This document shows positions 7,853 through 15,773 of a DNA stretch of 64,000 nt, in pieces. How positions within the stretch are numbered: the stretch's first letter is position 1; every line of letters begins with the position of its first letter. The DNA is from Amphiplicatus sp046296195 (GTDB taxonomy: Bacteria > Pseudomonadota > Alphaproteobacteria > Caulobacterales > Parvularculaceae). The stretch is taken from positions 25,471 through 89,470 of the forward strand of contig JBKBLR010000011.1 in assembly GCA_046296195.1 (NCBI GenBank). Direction: 5' to 3'. The notes beneath the pieces are model-generated. The model saw only the letters and a list, made by a program, of their open reading frames with translations, did not search any database and had not been told where the DNA came from. The position numbers and the translations under genes are program-made.

Positions 7853-8497
7853 ATGGGGCGATTGCTAGCTTTGGTGATTGCGGCGGCGATGGCGACGGCA
7901 GGGGCCGGCGCGCAGGACGCGCCGCGCATTTTTCCTGGTTTTGAGAAAGTCTACAAAGAATCCCGTAAGAAGGAGGCTGACGCGCTGCGCGTCATCGCCG
8001 CTTCAGAAGCGGAGATCGCCGCGTCGGAAGAATTGCGGGTCGCCGGCGAGCGGCAGATCGCGGATGCGGAGGCGGCGGTCAAATCGCAGCAGCTCACTTA
8101 TCTCACGCTGACGCGCTCGCTCGGCGCGGCGCAGAACGCGCGCGAGGCTCGTCTCGAGGCGAGCGAACTTGAAGCGGCGGCGCGCGCCTGGGCGGAGGCT
8201 GAGGCGCTCAAGGAAAAGGGCGTCAAGGCGGTCATGGCCGCCGACGCCAGCCGCAACCGCGCCAGCGAACGGCTCGCGTCCGCGCACGCAAGACTCGCTG
8301 AAGCCCGCGCCGCAATCGCCCGCACGCTTGCCGACGGGCCGGGAGAGCGCCTCGCCCAACCCGCGACCTTGACGCCGGTCGAACAGGCGTCGCTGCCGCC
8401 GGCGCCGAAAGAAGAAGCGGCAAGCCCGCAACCGTCCGCGGGGAAATCACCGCTCGACGCGCAGCTCCTCGGCGGCCCTGACCGCGATCGTCCGTAG
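7853..8497 (+). CDS. Exported Ala/Glu-rich coiled-coil protein
   Basis: This 214-residue protein has a signal peptide (MGRLLALVIAAAMATAGAGAQ) followed by a long Ala/Glu/Arg-rich helical region (residues about 35-165) with heptad-like spacing. Its tail is Pro/Ala-rich. No catalytic motif is seen and I do not recognise a named family. It may be a periplasmic structural or envelope-associated protein. The start at 7853 is chosen because it begins the signal peptide. An 8-bp inverted repeat, GCGCCGAG...CTCGGCGC (7802-7834), lies in the leader. It is divergent from pyk. Confidence 0.65.
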   Translation: MGRLLALVIAAAMATAGAGAQDAPRIFPGFEKVYKESRKKEADALRVIAASEAEIAASEELRVAGERQIADAEAAVKSQQLTYLTLTRSLGAAQNAREARLEASELEAAARAWAEAEALKEKGVKAVMAADASRNRASERLASAHARLAEARAAIARTLADGPGERLAQPATLTPVEQASLPPAPKEEAASPQPSAGKSPLDAQLLGGPDRDRP

Positions 8498-8516
8498 ACG
8501 GATGCCCTGAACGGCC

Positions 8517-9479
8517 CTACAGGGCGAGCCGCGCGCGGGCTTCCCGGTATTCGCGGGTAAGGCGCGCGATATAGTCGCCCGCGCTCTCGCGCGTTTTGAT
8601 CGCGCCGATGCCTTGCCCGCAACCCCAGATGTCCTTCCAGGCTTTCGCGGCCGTGTTGCCGCCCGAGCCGAAGTTCATTTTCGACGGGTCGCTTTCAGGA
8701 AGGTTGTCGGGGTCGAGCCCTGCTGCGACGATCGAAGGCTTCAGGTAATTGCCATGCACGCCCGTGAAGAGGTTTGTGTAGACGATGTCGTCGGCGCCGT
8801 ATTTAACGATCGCGTCCTTGTAGGCGTCGGAGGCGTTCGCCTCGTGCGTCGCGATGAAGGGCGAGCCGATATAGCCGAAATCGGCGCCCATCGCTTCAGC
8901 GGCGAGCACTGCGCCGCCCGTCGCGATCGAGCCTGAAAGCGCGATCGGTCCTTTGAACCATTCGCGAATTTCTTGAACGAGCGCGAAAGGCGAGATGACG
9001 CCGGCATGCCCGCCGGCGCCGGCCGCGACGAGAATGAGGCCGTCCGCACCCTTGTCGATCGCCTTCTTCGCGAAGGTGTTGTTGATGACGTCGTGGAGGA
9101 CGAGGCCGCCATAGGAATGGATCGCCTGATAGACGTCTTCGCGCGCGCCGAGCGAGCAGATGACGATCGGGACCTGGTGCTTCACACAGGCTTCGAGGTC
9201 GTGCATCAGCCGGTCGTTCGAGCGGTGGACGATCTGATTGACTGCGTAAGGCGCCGCGGGGAGGTCGGGATGGGCGCGGTCGTGCTCGGCGAGCGCGGCC
9301 TTGATTTCGGTGAGCCAGCCATCGAGCGCTTCGGCGGGGCGCGCATTGAGTGACGGGAACGAGCCGATGACGCCCGCCTTGCACTGTGCAATGACGAGTT
9401 TCGGATTCGAGACGATGAAGAGCGGCGCGCCGATGACGGGCACGCTGAGGCGCTTTTTGATGTCGGCGAAGGTCGCCAT
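8517..9479 (-). CDS. Nitronate monooxygenase family protein
   Basis: This 320-residue FMN-dependent TIM-barrel enzyme belongs to the nitronate monooxygenase (2-nitropropane dioxygenase) family, which oxidises alkyl nitronates such as propionate-3-nitronate. It shows the N-terminal PVIGAPLF, VICSLGA, the glycine-rich FMN-phosphate block VAAGAGGHAG and ALSGSIATGGAVLAAEAMGADFGYIGSPF. The length is normal. It is convergent with the coiled-coil gene and divergent from the AbgT transporter. Some relatives act on other substrates, including enoyl compounds, so the exact reaction is not certain. Confidence 0.93.
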   Translation of the reverse strand: MATFADIKKRLSVPVIGAPLFIVSNPKLVIAQCKAGVIGSFPSLNARPAEALDGWLTEIKAALAEHDRAHPDLPAAPYAVNQIVHRSNDRLMHDLEACVKHQVPIVICSLGAREDVYQAIHSYGGLVLHDVINNTFAKKAIDKGADGLILVAAGAGGHAGVISPFALVQEIREWFKGPIALSGSIATGGAVLAAEAMGADFGYIGSPFIATHEANASDAYKDAIVKYGADDIVYTNLFTGVHGNYLKPSIVAAGLDPDNLPESDPSKMNFGSGGNTAAKAWKDIWGCGQGIGAIKTRESAGDYIARLTREYREARARLAL

Positions 9480-9651
9480 GACGATGGTGCTCCTGAAAGA
9501 ACCGGTCGAAGGCTAGGGGGCCGCGCACGCCTTCGCAATTGCGGCGTGCAGCGCAATGAGCGCCCCCAGCCTTGAAATCTCCCTCATTCAATGCGCCTTT
9601 GGCCCTTGGGCAAACGCGCACGACGCGCCCCGCAGCGGAGGGATGATAGAG

Positions 9652-11229
9652 ATGGCGAAATCGGCGGCGCCGGCGGGGACAGGGGCAATGGGGGGATTTC
9701 TCGGTTGGGTCGAAAGGACCGGGAATCGCCTGCCGGATCCTGCGTTCATCTTTCTCTATCTCATCGTCGCGCTGGTGCTTGTCAGCCTCCTCGCCGACGC
9801 CGCCGGACTCAGCGCGCTCCATCCGACCGAGAAGAACGCCGACGGCGCGCCGAAGCTGATCGCTGCGACGAGCCTTCTCGCGCCGCAGAACATCGCGCGC
9901 CTCTGGGTCGACATGCCGACGACCTTCACCCACTTTCATCCGCTTGGCTATGTGCTGGTCGTGATGCTGGGGGCGGGCGTCGCCGAGCGCACGGGGCTTT
10001 TCGCCGCGGCGATGCGGACGGCGGTGCGCGGCGCGCCGAAGGCGCTCCTGACGCCGATGGTCGCCTTCGTCGCCATGATGGGCAATCTCGCGGCCGACGC
10101 CGCCTATGTCGTGCTCATTCCGCTCGCCGCCGTTCTTTACGCCGCGGCCGGGCGCCATCCGATCGCCGGCATCACGGCGTCCTTCGCCGGCGTCTCTGGC
10201 GGATTCTCGGCCAATCTCCTTCCCGGCCAGCTTGATGCGCTTCTCTTCGGCATCACCGAAGCGGCCGCGGAGCTGATCTTGCCAACGTGGGATGCAAACC
10301 TCGCCGGCAACTGGTTCTTCATTTCGGCGATGCTGTTCGTGTTTCTTCCCGTCATCTGGTTCGTCACCGACCGACTCATCGAACCGCGCCTCGGCAAGTT
10401 CATTCCTGAAACCGATGCGGCGCGGCGCGCGACGGCGGAAGACAAGCCGTTCGACGCCGGCGAGAAGAAGGGCCTTGCTTACGCAGGCCTCGCCTGTCTC
10501 GCGGTCGTCGTCCTTTGGGCGTTCTTCACGCTGGGGCCGGGAACCCCGCTCATCGACGAGAACGCCGTCGGCCCGGCCCAGCTGACGCCCTTCTTCCGCA
10601 GTCTTGTCGCGGCGTTCTTCGTTCTCTTCCTGGCGAGCGGTTGGGCCTTCGGCGCCGCGGCAGGTTTGATCAAGACGCATCGCGACATCGTCAAGATGAT
10701 GTCGGAGGCGATGGCCGATCTCGGCTATTATCTCATCCTCGCCTTCTTCGCCGCGCATTTCGTCGCGATGTTCAACTGGTCCAATCTCGGGCTCATCTTC
10801 GCAGTGCAAGGGGCCGACGCGATCAAGGCGTCGGGCCTGCCGATGCCTGTGCTCCTTGCACTGATGGTTCTCCTCACCGCTGCGGTCAATCTCTTCGTCG
10901 GTTCGGCGAGCGCGAAATGGGCGCTCCTCGCGCCCGTCATGGTGCCGATGCTGATGCTCCTCGGCGTCAGCCCCGAAGCGACGACGGCGGCCTACCGCGT
11001 CGGCGACGGCGCGACCAACATCATCACGCCCTTGATGGTCTACTTCCCACTCATCCTCACTTTCTGCCAGCGCTGGAAGGCGGATTTTGGATTGGGGAGC
11101 CTTACCGCCGTGATGCTTCCCTATTCGCTGTGGCTTCTCGTGACGGGACTTCTGCTCACCTTCGGCTGGATCACGCTCGACCTCCCGCTCGGACCCGGCG
11201 CGCCGGCGAGCTTTGCGATGCCGCAATAG
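9652..11229 (+). CDS. AbgT family transporter
   Basis: This roughly 525-residue integral membrane protein belongs to the AbgT (p-aminobenzoyl-glutamate/sulfonamide efflux) family. It has about 11-13 hydrophobic segments and the family pattern GWVERTGNRLPDPAFIFLY at the N-terminus. Other family blocks are ERTGLFAAAMR, the hairpin-region motif GGFSANLLPGQLD and, near the C-terminus, VGDGATNIITPLMVYFP. Members import p-aminobenzoyl-glutamate or export folate-pathway antimetabolites. The ATG at 9643 (MIEMAKS) is an equally possible start, since the GGAGG sits close to both. No abgA or abgB peptidase is adjacent. Confidence 0.93.
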   Translation: MAKSAAPAGTGAMGGFLGWVERTGNRLPDPAFIFLYLIVALVLVSLLADAAGLSALHPTEKNADGAPKLIAATSLLAPQNIARLWVDMPTTFTHFHPLGYVLVVMLGAGVAERTGLFAAAMRTAVRGAPKALLTPMVAFVAMMGNLAADAAYVVLIPLAAVLYAAAGRHPIAGITASFAGVSGGFSANLLPGQLDALLFGITEAAAELILPTWDANLAGNWFFISAMLFVFLPVIWFVTDRLIEPRLGKFIPETDAARRATAEDKPFDAGEKKGLAYAGLACLAVVVLWAFFTLGPGTPLIDENAVGPAQLTPFFRSLVAAFFVLFLASGWAFGAAAGLIKTHRDIVKMMSEAMADLGYYLILAFFAAHFVAMFNWSNLGLIFAVQGADAIKASGLPMPVLLALMVLLTAAVNLFVGSASAKWALLAPVMVPMLMLLGVSPEATTAAYRVGDGATNIITPLMVYFPLILTFCQRWKADFGLGSLTAVMLPYSLWLLVTGLLLTFGWITLDLPLGPGAPASFAMPQ

Positions 11230-11295
11230 GGCAGGCGGCGTTAGTCGATTGTTGGCGCCGCCGCGCGATGATCCTCCCCGGCCTGGGAGGGCGAG

Positions 11296-11583
11296 ATGCC
11301 GATCGACCTTTTTCTGCTGCTTGTCGGCGCCGGCGCGCTCATGCTTGGCGCGGCGTCATTCCGCGCGCCTGCCGGCGTTTATCGCAAGGCCGGGCTTGGC
11401 CTCGTTCTCGGAATTGGCGGCCCCATTGCGCTTGCCTGCGCGCTGTCGCCGTTCCTCGGCGACGGGGCCGGTCTCGGGATTGCGTTGATCCTTTACGTCT
11501 GGTCGGCGCTTGTGCTCGCCGCGGCGTTCTCGGCCGCGCTCGGCGCCAGCTTCCGCCATCTCTGGAACTTTCTCGGACGCTAG
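11296..11583 (+). CDS. Small membrane protein of unknown function
   Basis: This 95-residue hydrophobic protein has three likely transmembrane helices (residues about 3-20, 32-50 and 57-80) and a short basic C-terminus. A GGGAGG ribosome binding site precedes the ATG. I do not recognise a family. It lies between the AbgT transporter and the TetR regulator on the same strand. It ends 42 nt before the TetR operator. Confidence 0.6.
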   Translation: MPIDLFLLLVGAGALMLGAASFRAPAGVYRKAGLGLVLGIGGPIALACALSPFLGDGAGLGIALILYVWSALVLAAAFSAALGASFRHLWNFLGR

Positions 11584-11624
11584 ATCCTCAGAACGTCTCA
11601 AAGCCGTCGCGTGAGGAATTGACC

Positions 11625-11646
11625 ACATACCAACTAGTCGGTATGT
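11625..11646. promoter_or_regulatory. Probable TetR-family operator
   Basis: A 22-bp near-perfect palindrome has arms ACATACC and GGTATGT and a central ACTAGT. Only one symmetric base pair is mismatched. It ends 7 nt before the tetR start codon. Position and symmetry are typical of an autoregulatory TetR operator. Confidence 0.8.
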
Positions 11647-11653
11647 TTCTGCA

Positions 11654-12253
11654 ATGAGATCTTCCGCTCGGGAAAAATTGTTGGAGGCGGCGCTCACCGC
11701 GATTCGGGAGCAGGGATATGCGGCGACATCGGTCGATGACCTCTGCGCACGCGCCGGCGTGACCAAGGGCGCGTTCTTTCACCATTTCCCGTCAAAGGAG
11801 GCGCTCGCCGTCGCTGCGGCCGACCACTGGTCGGAGACGACATCGGCGCTCTTTGCCGCTGCCGACTACCACCGGCCGGCGGATCCGCTCGACCGCATCC
11901 TTGCCTATCTCGATTTCCGAAAGGCGCTCATTCGCGGCCCCTTCCCCAAATTCACCTGTCTCGCCGGCGCCATGGCGCAAGAAGTCTATGCGGCCTCGGA
12001 GGACATTCGCGACGCCTGCCGCCGGTCGATCGAAGGCCACGCGCAGACGCTCGAGGCCGACTTCGGCACGGCGATCCGGAAATATCATGTTGACGGCGTG
12101 ACGGCGAAAAGCCTCGCGCTTCACACGCAGGCCGTCATTCAGGGCGCGTTCATCCTCGCCAAGGCGGCGAACGATCCTGCGCGCGCCGTCGACAGCATCG
12201 AACATCTCAAGCGTTACGTTGAACTTCTGTTCCAAAGAAAGCCTGACCTGTGA
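11654..12253 (+). CDS. TetR/AcrR family transcriptional regulator
   Basis: This 199-residue one-component regulator has an N-terminal helix-turn-helix (residues about 5-55; AALTAIREQGYAATSVDDL and the recognition helix region AGVTKGAFFHHFPSKEAL). Its C-terminal ligand-binding domain includes GPFPKFTCLAGAMAQEVY. It is the first gene of an operon with the SRPBCC-VOC fusion, whose GTG start overlaps its stop (GTGA), and then the DUF1428 gene. The palindrome at 11625-11646 directly upstream implies autoregulation. The inducer is unknown. Confidence 0.93.
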   Translation: MRSSAREKLLEAALTAIREQGYAATSVDDLCARAGVTKGAFFHHFPSKEALAVAAADHWSETTSALFAAADYHRPADPLDRILAYLDFRKALIRGPFPKFTCLAGAMAQEVYAASEDIRDACRRSIEGHAQTLEADFGTAIRKYHVDGVTAKSLALHTQAVIQGAFILAKAANDPARAVDSIEHLKRYVELLFQRKPDL

Positions 12254-13158
12254 AAATTCATGAACCGCAAGGCGAAGACGCCTTGACGCTCGTCCTCGAC
12301 GTGACGATCGAGGCGCCGCGTGCAAGCGTCTGGCGCTGCTGGACGGAGGCGCCGCTTCTAAAGGAATGGCATTGCCCGAAGCCTTGGCGGGTTGAGAGCG
12401 CTGATCTCGAGGCACGGCCCGGAGGCAGGTTCAACACGGTCTTCGCCGGCCCGGCGGGCGAGCGGCATGAAAACACGGGCATGTTTCTCGCCGTCGAGCC
12501 GATGGCGCGCCTCGTCTTCACCGACGGGTATAGGGAAGGGTTCATCCCTGCGCCCCAGCGCTTCATGACCGGGTTCGTCGAATTCTCCGATGACGGTGAG
12601 GAACGCACGCGCATGGTCTGGGGCGCGCGTCACGCGACCGAGGCCGATGCGAAAACGCATCTCGAGATGGGATTTCGCGACGGATGGAAGGCCGCCGCGC
12701 AGCAGCTTGAAGACCTCGCGCGCACGCTGCCTCAACCGGAGCCCGCCGGGCTTCGGAAGAAGGCGCGCGCCTGCCTTTGGTTCGAGAAATCCGGTCTTGA
12801 AGCCGCGCAATTCTACGTTTCGCTGCTGCCGGGCAGCTTCATCGAGGCGACGTTCCAGAATGGCGCGCCGCATGAGCCAATGGTTGTCGAATTCACCCTC
12901 GCCGGCGCGCCACTCATGATTCTGAACGGCGGGCCGCATTACAACCTTACGCCCGCCGCCTCGATCTCTGTGCTGACAAAGACGCAAGAAGAGACCGACC
13001 GCCTGTGGAGCGCGCTGCTTTCGGGCGGAGGGCGGGAGTCGCGGTGCGGCTGGCTCGAGGATCGATTCGGCGTTTCCTGGCAGATCGTGCCGGAAGCATT
13101 GCCGCGTCTGATGAATTCCGGCGATCCCGCCGCGGGCGCGGGCGGGGCGCCGCAATGA
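12250..13158 (+). CDS. SRPBCC (AHSA1-type) domain fused to a VOC (PhnB-like) domain
   Basis: This 302-residue protein is a natural fusion. Residues about 8-158 are an AHSA1/START-like ligand-binding domain (LDVTIEAPRASVWRCWTEAP, then WHCPKPWRVE and GARHATEADAKTHLEMGF). Residues about 170-295 are a PhnB-type VOC domain (ACLWFEKSGLEAAQFYVSLL, then GGPHYNLTPAASISVL). Elsewhere these are usually separate genes. Neither domain's substrate is known. It starts with GTG overlapping the tetR stop, so it is translationally coupled and presumably TetR-controlled. Confidence 0.9.
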   Translation: MKIHEPQGEDALTLVLDVTIEAPRASVWRCWTEAPLLKEWHCPKPWRVESADLEARPGGRFNTVFAGPAGERHENTGMFLAVEPMARLVFTDGYREGFIPAPQRFMTGFVEFSDDGEERTRMVWGARHATEADAKTHLEMGFRDGWKAAAQQLEDLARTLPQPEPAGLRKKARACLWFEKSGLEAAQFYVSLLPGSFIEATFQNGAPHEPMVVEFTLAGAPLMILNGGPHYNLTPAASISVLTKTQEETDRLWSALLSGGGRESRCGWLEDRFGVSWQIVPEALPRLMNSGDPAAGAGGAPQ

Positions 13159-13228
13159 TAAAGATGGTCAAGATTGACATCGCCGCGCTCACGGCGGCGC
13201 ATCGGGGCTGACGCAAGGGAGGATTGAA

Positions 13229-13594
13229 ATGACTTATGTCGACGGGTTCGTGCTCGCGGTTCCGCGGGCCAACAAGGAAGCCTATCACGCGATTTCGGCC
13301 AAAGCCTGGCGCGTATTCAAGAAGCACGGGGCCCTGCGCCATGTCGAATGCTGGGGCGATGACGTGCCGGAAGGAAAACTGACCTCTTTCACCCTCGCGC
13401 TCCACCGCAAAGAGGACGAAGTCGCCGTGTTTTCCTGGATCGAATGGCCCTCGAAGGACGCGCGCGACAAAGGCAACGCAGCGGCGATGGAAGAATTCAT
13501 GGCGATGCCGCACATGACGCCGGAAAATGCGCCCTTCGACGGCAAGCGGATGTTCTGGGGCGGCTTTCAGCCCCTGTTCGATGAGCGCGCCTGA
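13229..13594 (+). CDS. DUF1428 family protein
   Basis: This 121-residue protein matches the DUF1428 family (dimeric alpha/beta-barrel, YbaA-like), with the start MTYVDGFVLAVPRANKEAY, then ECWGDDVPEG and a C-terminal DGKRMFWGGFQPLF. The function is unknown. DUF1428, AHSA1 and VOC genes recur together in bacterial operons. A strong AGGGAGG ribosome binding site precedes the ATG. Its last 28 nt overlap the convergent acetyltransferase gene. Confidence 0.92.
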   Translation: MTYVDGFVLAVPRANKEAYHAISAKAWRVFKKHGALRHVECWGDDVPEGKLTSFTLALHRKEDEVAVFSWIEWPSKDARDKGNAAAMEEFMAMPHMTPENAPFDGKRMFWGGFQPLFDERA

Positions 13595-14187
13595 TCCCAA
13601 TCGCTGCGCGCCAGCTCGAAATAGACTGAACGCCGGACGCCTCCGCCGGGCAGGTCGCTGTCGATCTCGCCGACGCGGCGAAAACCGATGCGCTCGAGGA
13701 GGCGGTGCGTGCGGATGTTATCAAGCGCCGCCGTCTCGCAGATGAGGTCGACGCCGATGACGCCGAAGAGCCAGGCGAACGCGGCGGCGGCGCCGGCGCC
13801 GCCTTGCCCCGCACCCTGGCGGTCCGTTCTGATCGCGCCGCCGAGCTCAGCCGCCGACCATTCCGGCCAGATCTGGATGTCATGATAGCCGGCGACGGCG
13901 CCGTTCTCGTCGAGGTCGAGGATGAGGAGCCCTTCGCCGCGCGCCTTTTCCTCGATATGGCGTGTGATGAAGGCGAGCGAGGTCTCGAGCGTCACCGGTT
14001 TCGGCAGCGTGTAGATCGGCGCCGAGATCGCCGGGTCCTTGATGAGTGCAAAAAAGCGATCGGCATCCGGTGCCGCGGCGATGATACGGGCGCCGGCTGC
14101 CGGAAAGGCGACCGCGCGCAAGGCGGCCCGGATCGCCCGCGCCTTTTCGGGGCTCGCCGGAATGCGGGTGAGGGGGATCGCCGCCAT
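13567..14187 (-). CDS. GNAT family N-acetyltransferase
   Basis: This 206-residue protein of the Gcn5-related acetyltransferase fold shows the acetyl-CoA pyrophosphate-binding segment RQGAGQGGAGAAAAFAWLF (residues about 122-140). The later pattern is ETAALDNIRTHRLLERIGFRRVG, typical of RimJ/RimL-like enzymes that acetylate amino groups. The substrate is not predictable. The 3' end overlaps the DUF1428 gene by 28 nt on the opposite strand. It could alternatively start at an internal position, but the fold seems to need most of the N-terminal region. Confidence 0.85.
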   Translation of the reverse strand: MAAIPLTRIPASPEKARAIRAALRAVAFPAAGARIIAAAPDADRFFALIKDPAISAPIYTLPKPVTLETSLAFITRHIEEKARGEGLLILDLDENGAVAGYHDIQIWPEWSAAELGGAIRTDRQGAGQGGAGAAAAFAWLFGVIGVDLICETAALDNIRTHRLLERIGFRRVGEIDSDLPGGGVRRSVYFELARSDWDQARSSNRG

Positions 14188-14250
14188 GACGGCGATATCC
14201 TACCGGCTGAAATCAATGGCTGAAACAATGACGGGCAGGCGCCGCCAGGC

Positions 14251-14284
14251 AAAAAAACGCGCGCCGCGGTCCGGCGGCGCGCGT
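14251..14284 (-). terminator. Rho-independent terminator of the outer-membrane protein gene
   Basis: On the minus strand a perfect 11-bp GC stem (ACGCGCGCCGC/GCGGCGCGCGT) with a 6-nt loop is followed directly by a run of T residues. It begins 22 nt after the stop codon of the barrel-protein gene. This is the clearest intrinsic terminator in the window. Confidence 0.93.
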
Positions 14285-14305
14285 CCTGAAGTCCTCTCGT
14301 CCTTC

Positions 14306-15049
14306 CTAGAAGTGGAAGTTGATCGCAGCGCGGACGAGGTTGAGGTCGAGGTCCTGCGTGATCGTCTCGCTGTAGACCGGCGAGGTGAAGGTGCTGCCCG
14401 GACGATAGTCCGTCGCATATTCGAAATCCGCGAACTCGCCGCGCAGATATTCGACGCGCCCCGACCAGTTTGCACCGAGCTTCACTTCGACGCCGCCGCC
14501 ATAGACGACGCCGGAGCGCCAGCCCTTGTCCGACCCGAATTTGGAATAGCCGCCGTTTGAGGTGACTTCGGCGGTTCCCTCCGAGTTCACCATAGCCCAG
14601 CCGCCGGTCGCGTAGAAGAGCCAGCTGCCGGTCGCGACGCCGAGCTTGGCCTTGAGCGCAAGGAGGTGGTTGGCGTCGATCGAATTGCCGGGACCATAGG
14701 TCGGCGACGGCCCGAAGCTCGTCGCGGTCAGCGGCAGCAGGCGCGATTCATTGATATCGAGCTTCGAGTAGTCGACCTCGGCGCCGAGGACGAAACCGCT
14801 GAAGTTGAGGTTGTATCCGGCCTGGCCGCCGTACACGAGGCCGTCCGGCTTCTGCGTCGTCGACCACAGGTCGATGACGCCCGTTCGAAGGGTCGCCGGT
14901 TCGTTGGCCCACTCGCCGCCGAGCGCGACATCGGAAGTCGATTCGCCCCAGCCATAGCCGATGTTGGCGCCGATATAAGGACCGTTCCATTGCGCGGCGG
15001 CCGCCGTCGAGATGAGCGCCGCTGACGCGGTCGCTAGAAGGAGTTTCAT
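14306..15049 (-). CDS. Outer-membrane beta-barrel protein (OmpA/Omp25-like)
   Basis: This 247-residue protein has a signal peptide (MKLLLATASAALISTAAAAQ), then WNGPYIGANIGYGWGES, the standard start of small 8-strand outer-membrane barrels of the Omp25/Omp31 type. Alternating hydrophobic strands rich in Gly, Tyr and Asn follow, with GGQAGYNLNFSGFVLGAEVDYS and a final strand ending NLVRAAINFHF whose terminal Phe suits the BAM signal. It presumably forms a structural outer-membrane protein. It has its own strong terminator and a tandem CtrA-box-like motif about 100 nt upstream. Confidence 0.9.
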   Translation of the reverse strand: MKLLLATASAALISTAAAAQWNGPYIGANIGYGWGESTSDVALGGEWANEPATLRTGVIDLWSTTQKPDGLVYGGQAGYNLNFSGFVLGAEVDYSKLDINESRLLPLTATSFGPSPTYGPGNSIDANHLLALKAKLGVATGSWLFYATGGWAMVNSEGTAEVTSNGGYSKFGSDKGWRSGVVYGGGVEVKLGANWSGRVEYLRGEFADFEYATDYRPGSTFTSPVYSETITQDLDLNLVRAAINFHF

Positions 15050-15147
15050 AGGAATTCTCTCTCCCGCAGCGCTCGCGGCCGGGGCACGGCGCTGAATGAC
15101 AAGGTCGACGAAACGCCCAGCTCGGGGTGTTCCTACCCCGCCGATGG

Positions 15148-15173
15148 TTAATCCGCAATTAACCATGGATTAA
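15148..15173. promoter_or_regulatory. Tandem CtrA-box-like motif (TTAA-N7-TTAA-N7-TTAA)
   Basis: Three TTAA tetramers start at 15148, 15159 and 15170, spaced exactly 11 bp. This gives two overlapping matches to the CtrA consensus TTAA-N7-TTAA(C). The first pair is also a perfect palindrome (ATGGTTAA/TTAACCAT, 15144-15166). A GAATC (CcrM-type GANTC) site lies at 15182-15186. It sits about 100 nt upstream of the barrel-protein start, and its control of that gene is inferred. Confidence 0.65.
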
Positions 15174-15190
15174 GGCAGGCGGAATCCCGC

Positions 15191-15652
15191 CTAGAAATGG
15201 CGTTGACGCCACACATCATGCCGGACGACCGCGCGCCCGATCGGCCATAGGGCGAAGCCGGCCAGCTTCAGATGCGCCCAAGCGAAGGGCAGGCCGATGA
15301 TGGTGATGGCGAGCAGGAGCGCCGCGCAGACATGCGCGAGCGCCAGCCACCACCCGGCGACCAGCAACCAAAGGATGTTGCCGAGGAAGCCGAGCGGCCC
15401 GGTGCCGAAGTCCTCGCCATAGAGCCGGTCGCGGGCCTCGGCCCTGACGCCGAACGGCCACAGCGTGTAGACGCCGTTGTCATAGGCGGCGCGCGCAAAG
15501 GGGATGCCGATGATCGTGATGACCATGACAAAGGCGGCGATGAACCAGCCAAACGCGGTCACGGCGCCGCCGAGCACCAGCCAGAGGATATTGAGGATGA
15601 ACGACAGGGGGTCGAGGGCGTCGTTCTCGTTGAGGGGGTGGTCGCGCAGCAT
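15191..15652 (-). CDS. YccF domain-containing membrane protein
   Basis: This 153-residue inner-membrane protein contains two copies of the YccF domain. Each has the pattern NILWLV followed by a helix and VITIIGIPFA or AITIIGLPFA, then a WPFG/WPIG turn (residues about 22-70 and 90-140). About four transmembrane helices are expected. The function is unknown. It could be co-transcribed with the barrel gene downstream, but the 141-nt gap with the TTAA cluster suggests a separate promoter for that gene. Confidence 0.9.
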   Translation of the reverse strand: MLRDHPLNENDALDPLSFILNILWLVLGGAVTAFGWFIAAFVMVITIIGIPFARAAYDNGVYTLWPFGVRAEARDRLYGEDFGTGPLGFLGNILWLLVAGWWLALAHVCAALLLAITIIGLPFAWAHLKLAGFALWPIGRAVVRHDVWRQRHF

Positions 15653-15773
15653 CGGGCGGGGTCTCCTTCAGCGATCATATAGTGGCCTTCAGGGGGATTT
15701 CACGCCCTTTGGCGCGCGCAGGCTTCCGCCGGGCGCAAATCGCGTCGCAACTTCGCCGCAAAGCGGGGGCTCG

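Noticed and set aside
8504..8525. Hairpin GCCCTG/CAGGGC between the coiled-coil and nitronate monooxygenase genes
   Set aside because: The stem is only 6 bp with a 10-nt loop and no T-run, and it runs into the stop codon region of the convergent gene. That is too weak to call a terminator.
8896..11226. Very long open frame (776 codons) on the minus strand opposite the AbgT transporter
   Set aside because: Its product is a charged Arg/Asp/Glu/His-rich sequence with no hydrophobic pattern, typical of the mirror frame of a GC-rich membrane-protein gene. The real gene on the plus strand has clear AbgT motifs.
13155..13211. 18-codon frame starting in an ATGA overlap with the SRPBCC-VOC stop
   Set aside because: It is short, lacks a good ribosome binding site of its own, and ends just before the real DUF1428 gene with its strong Shine-Dalgarno.
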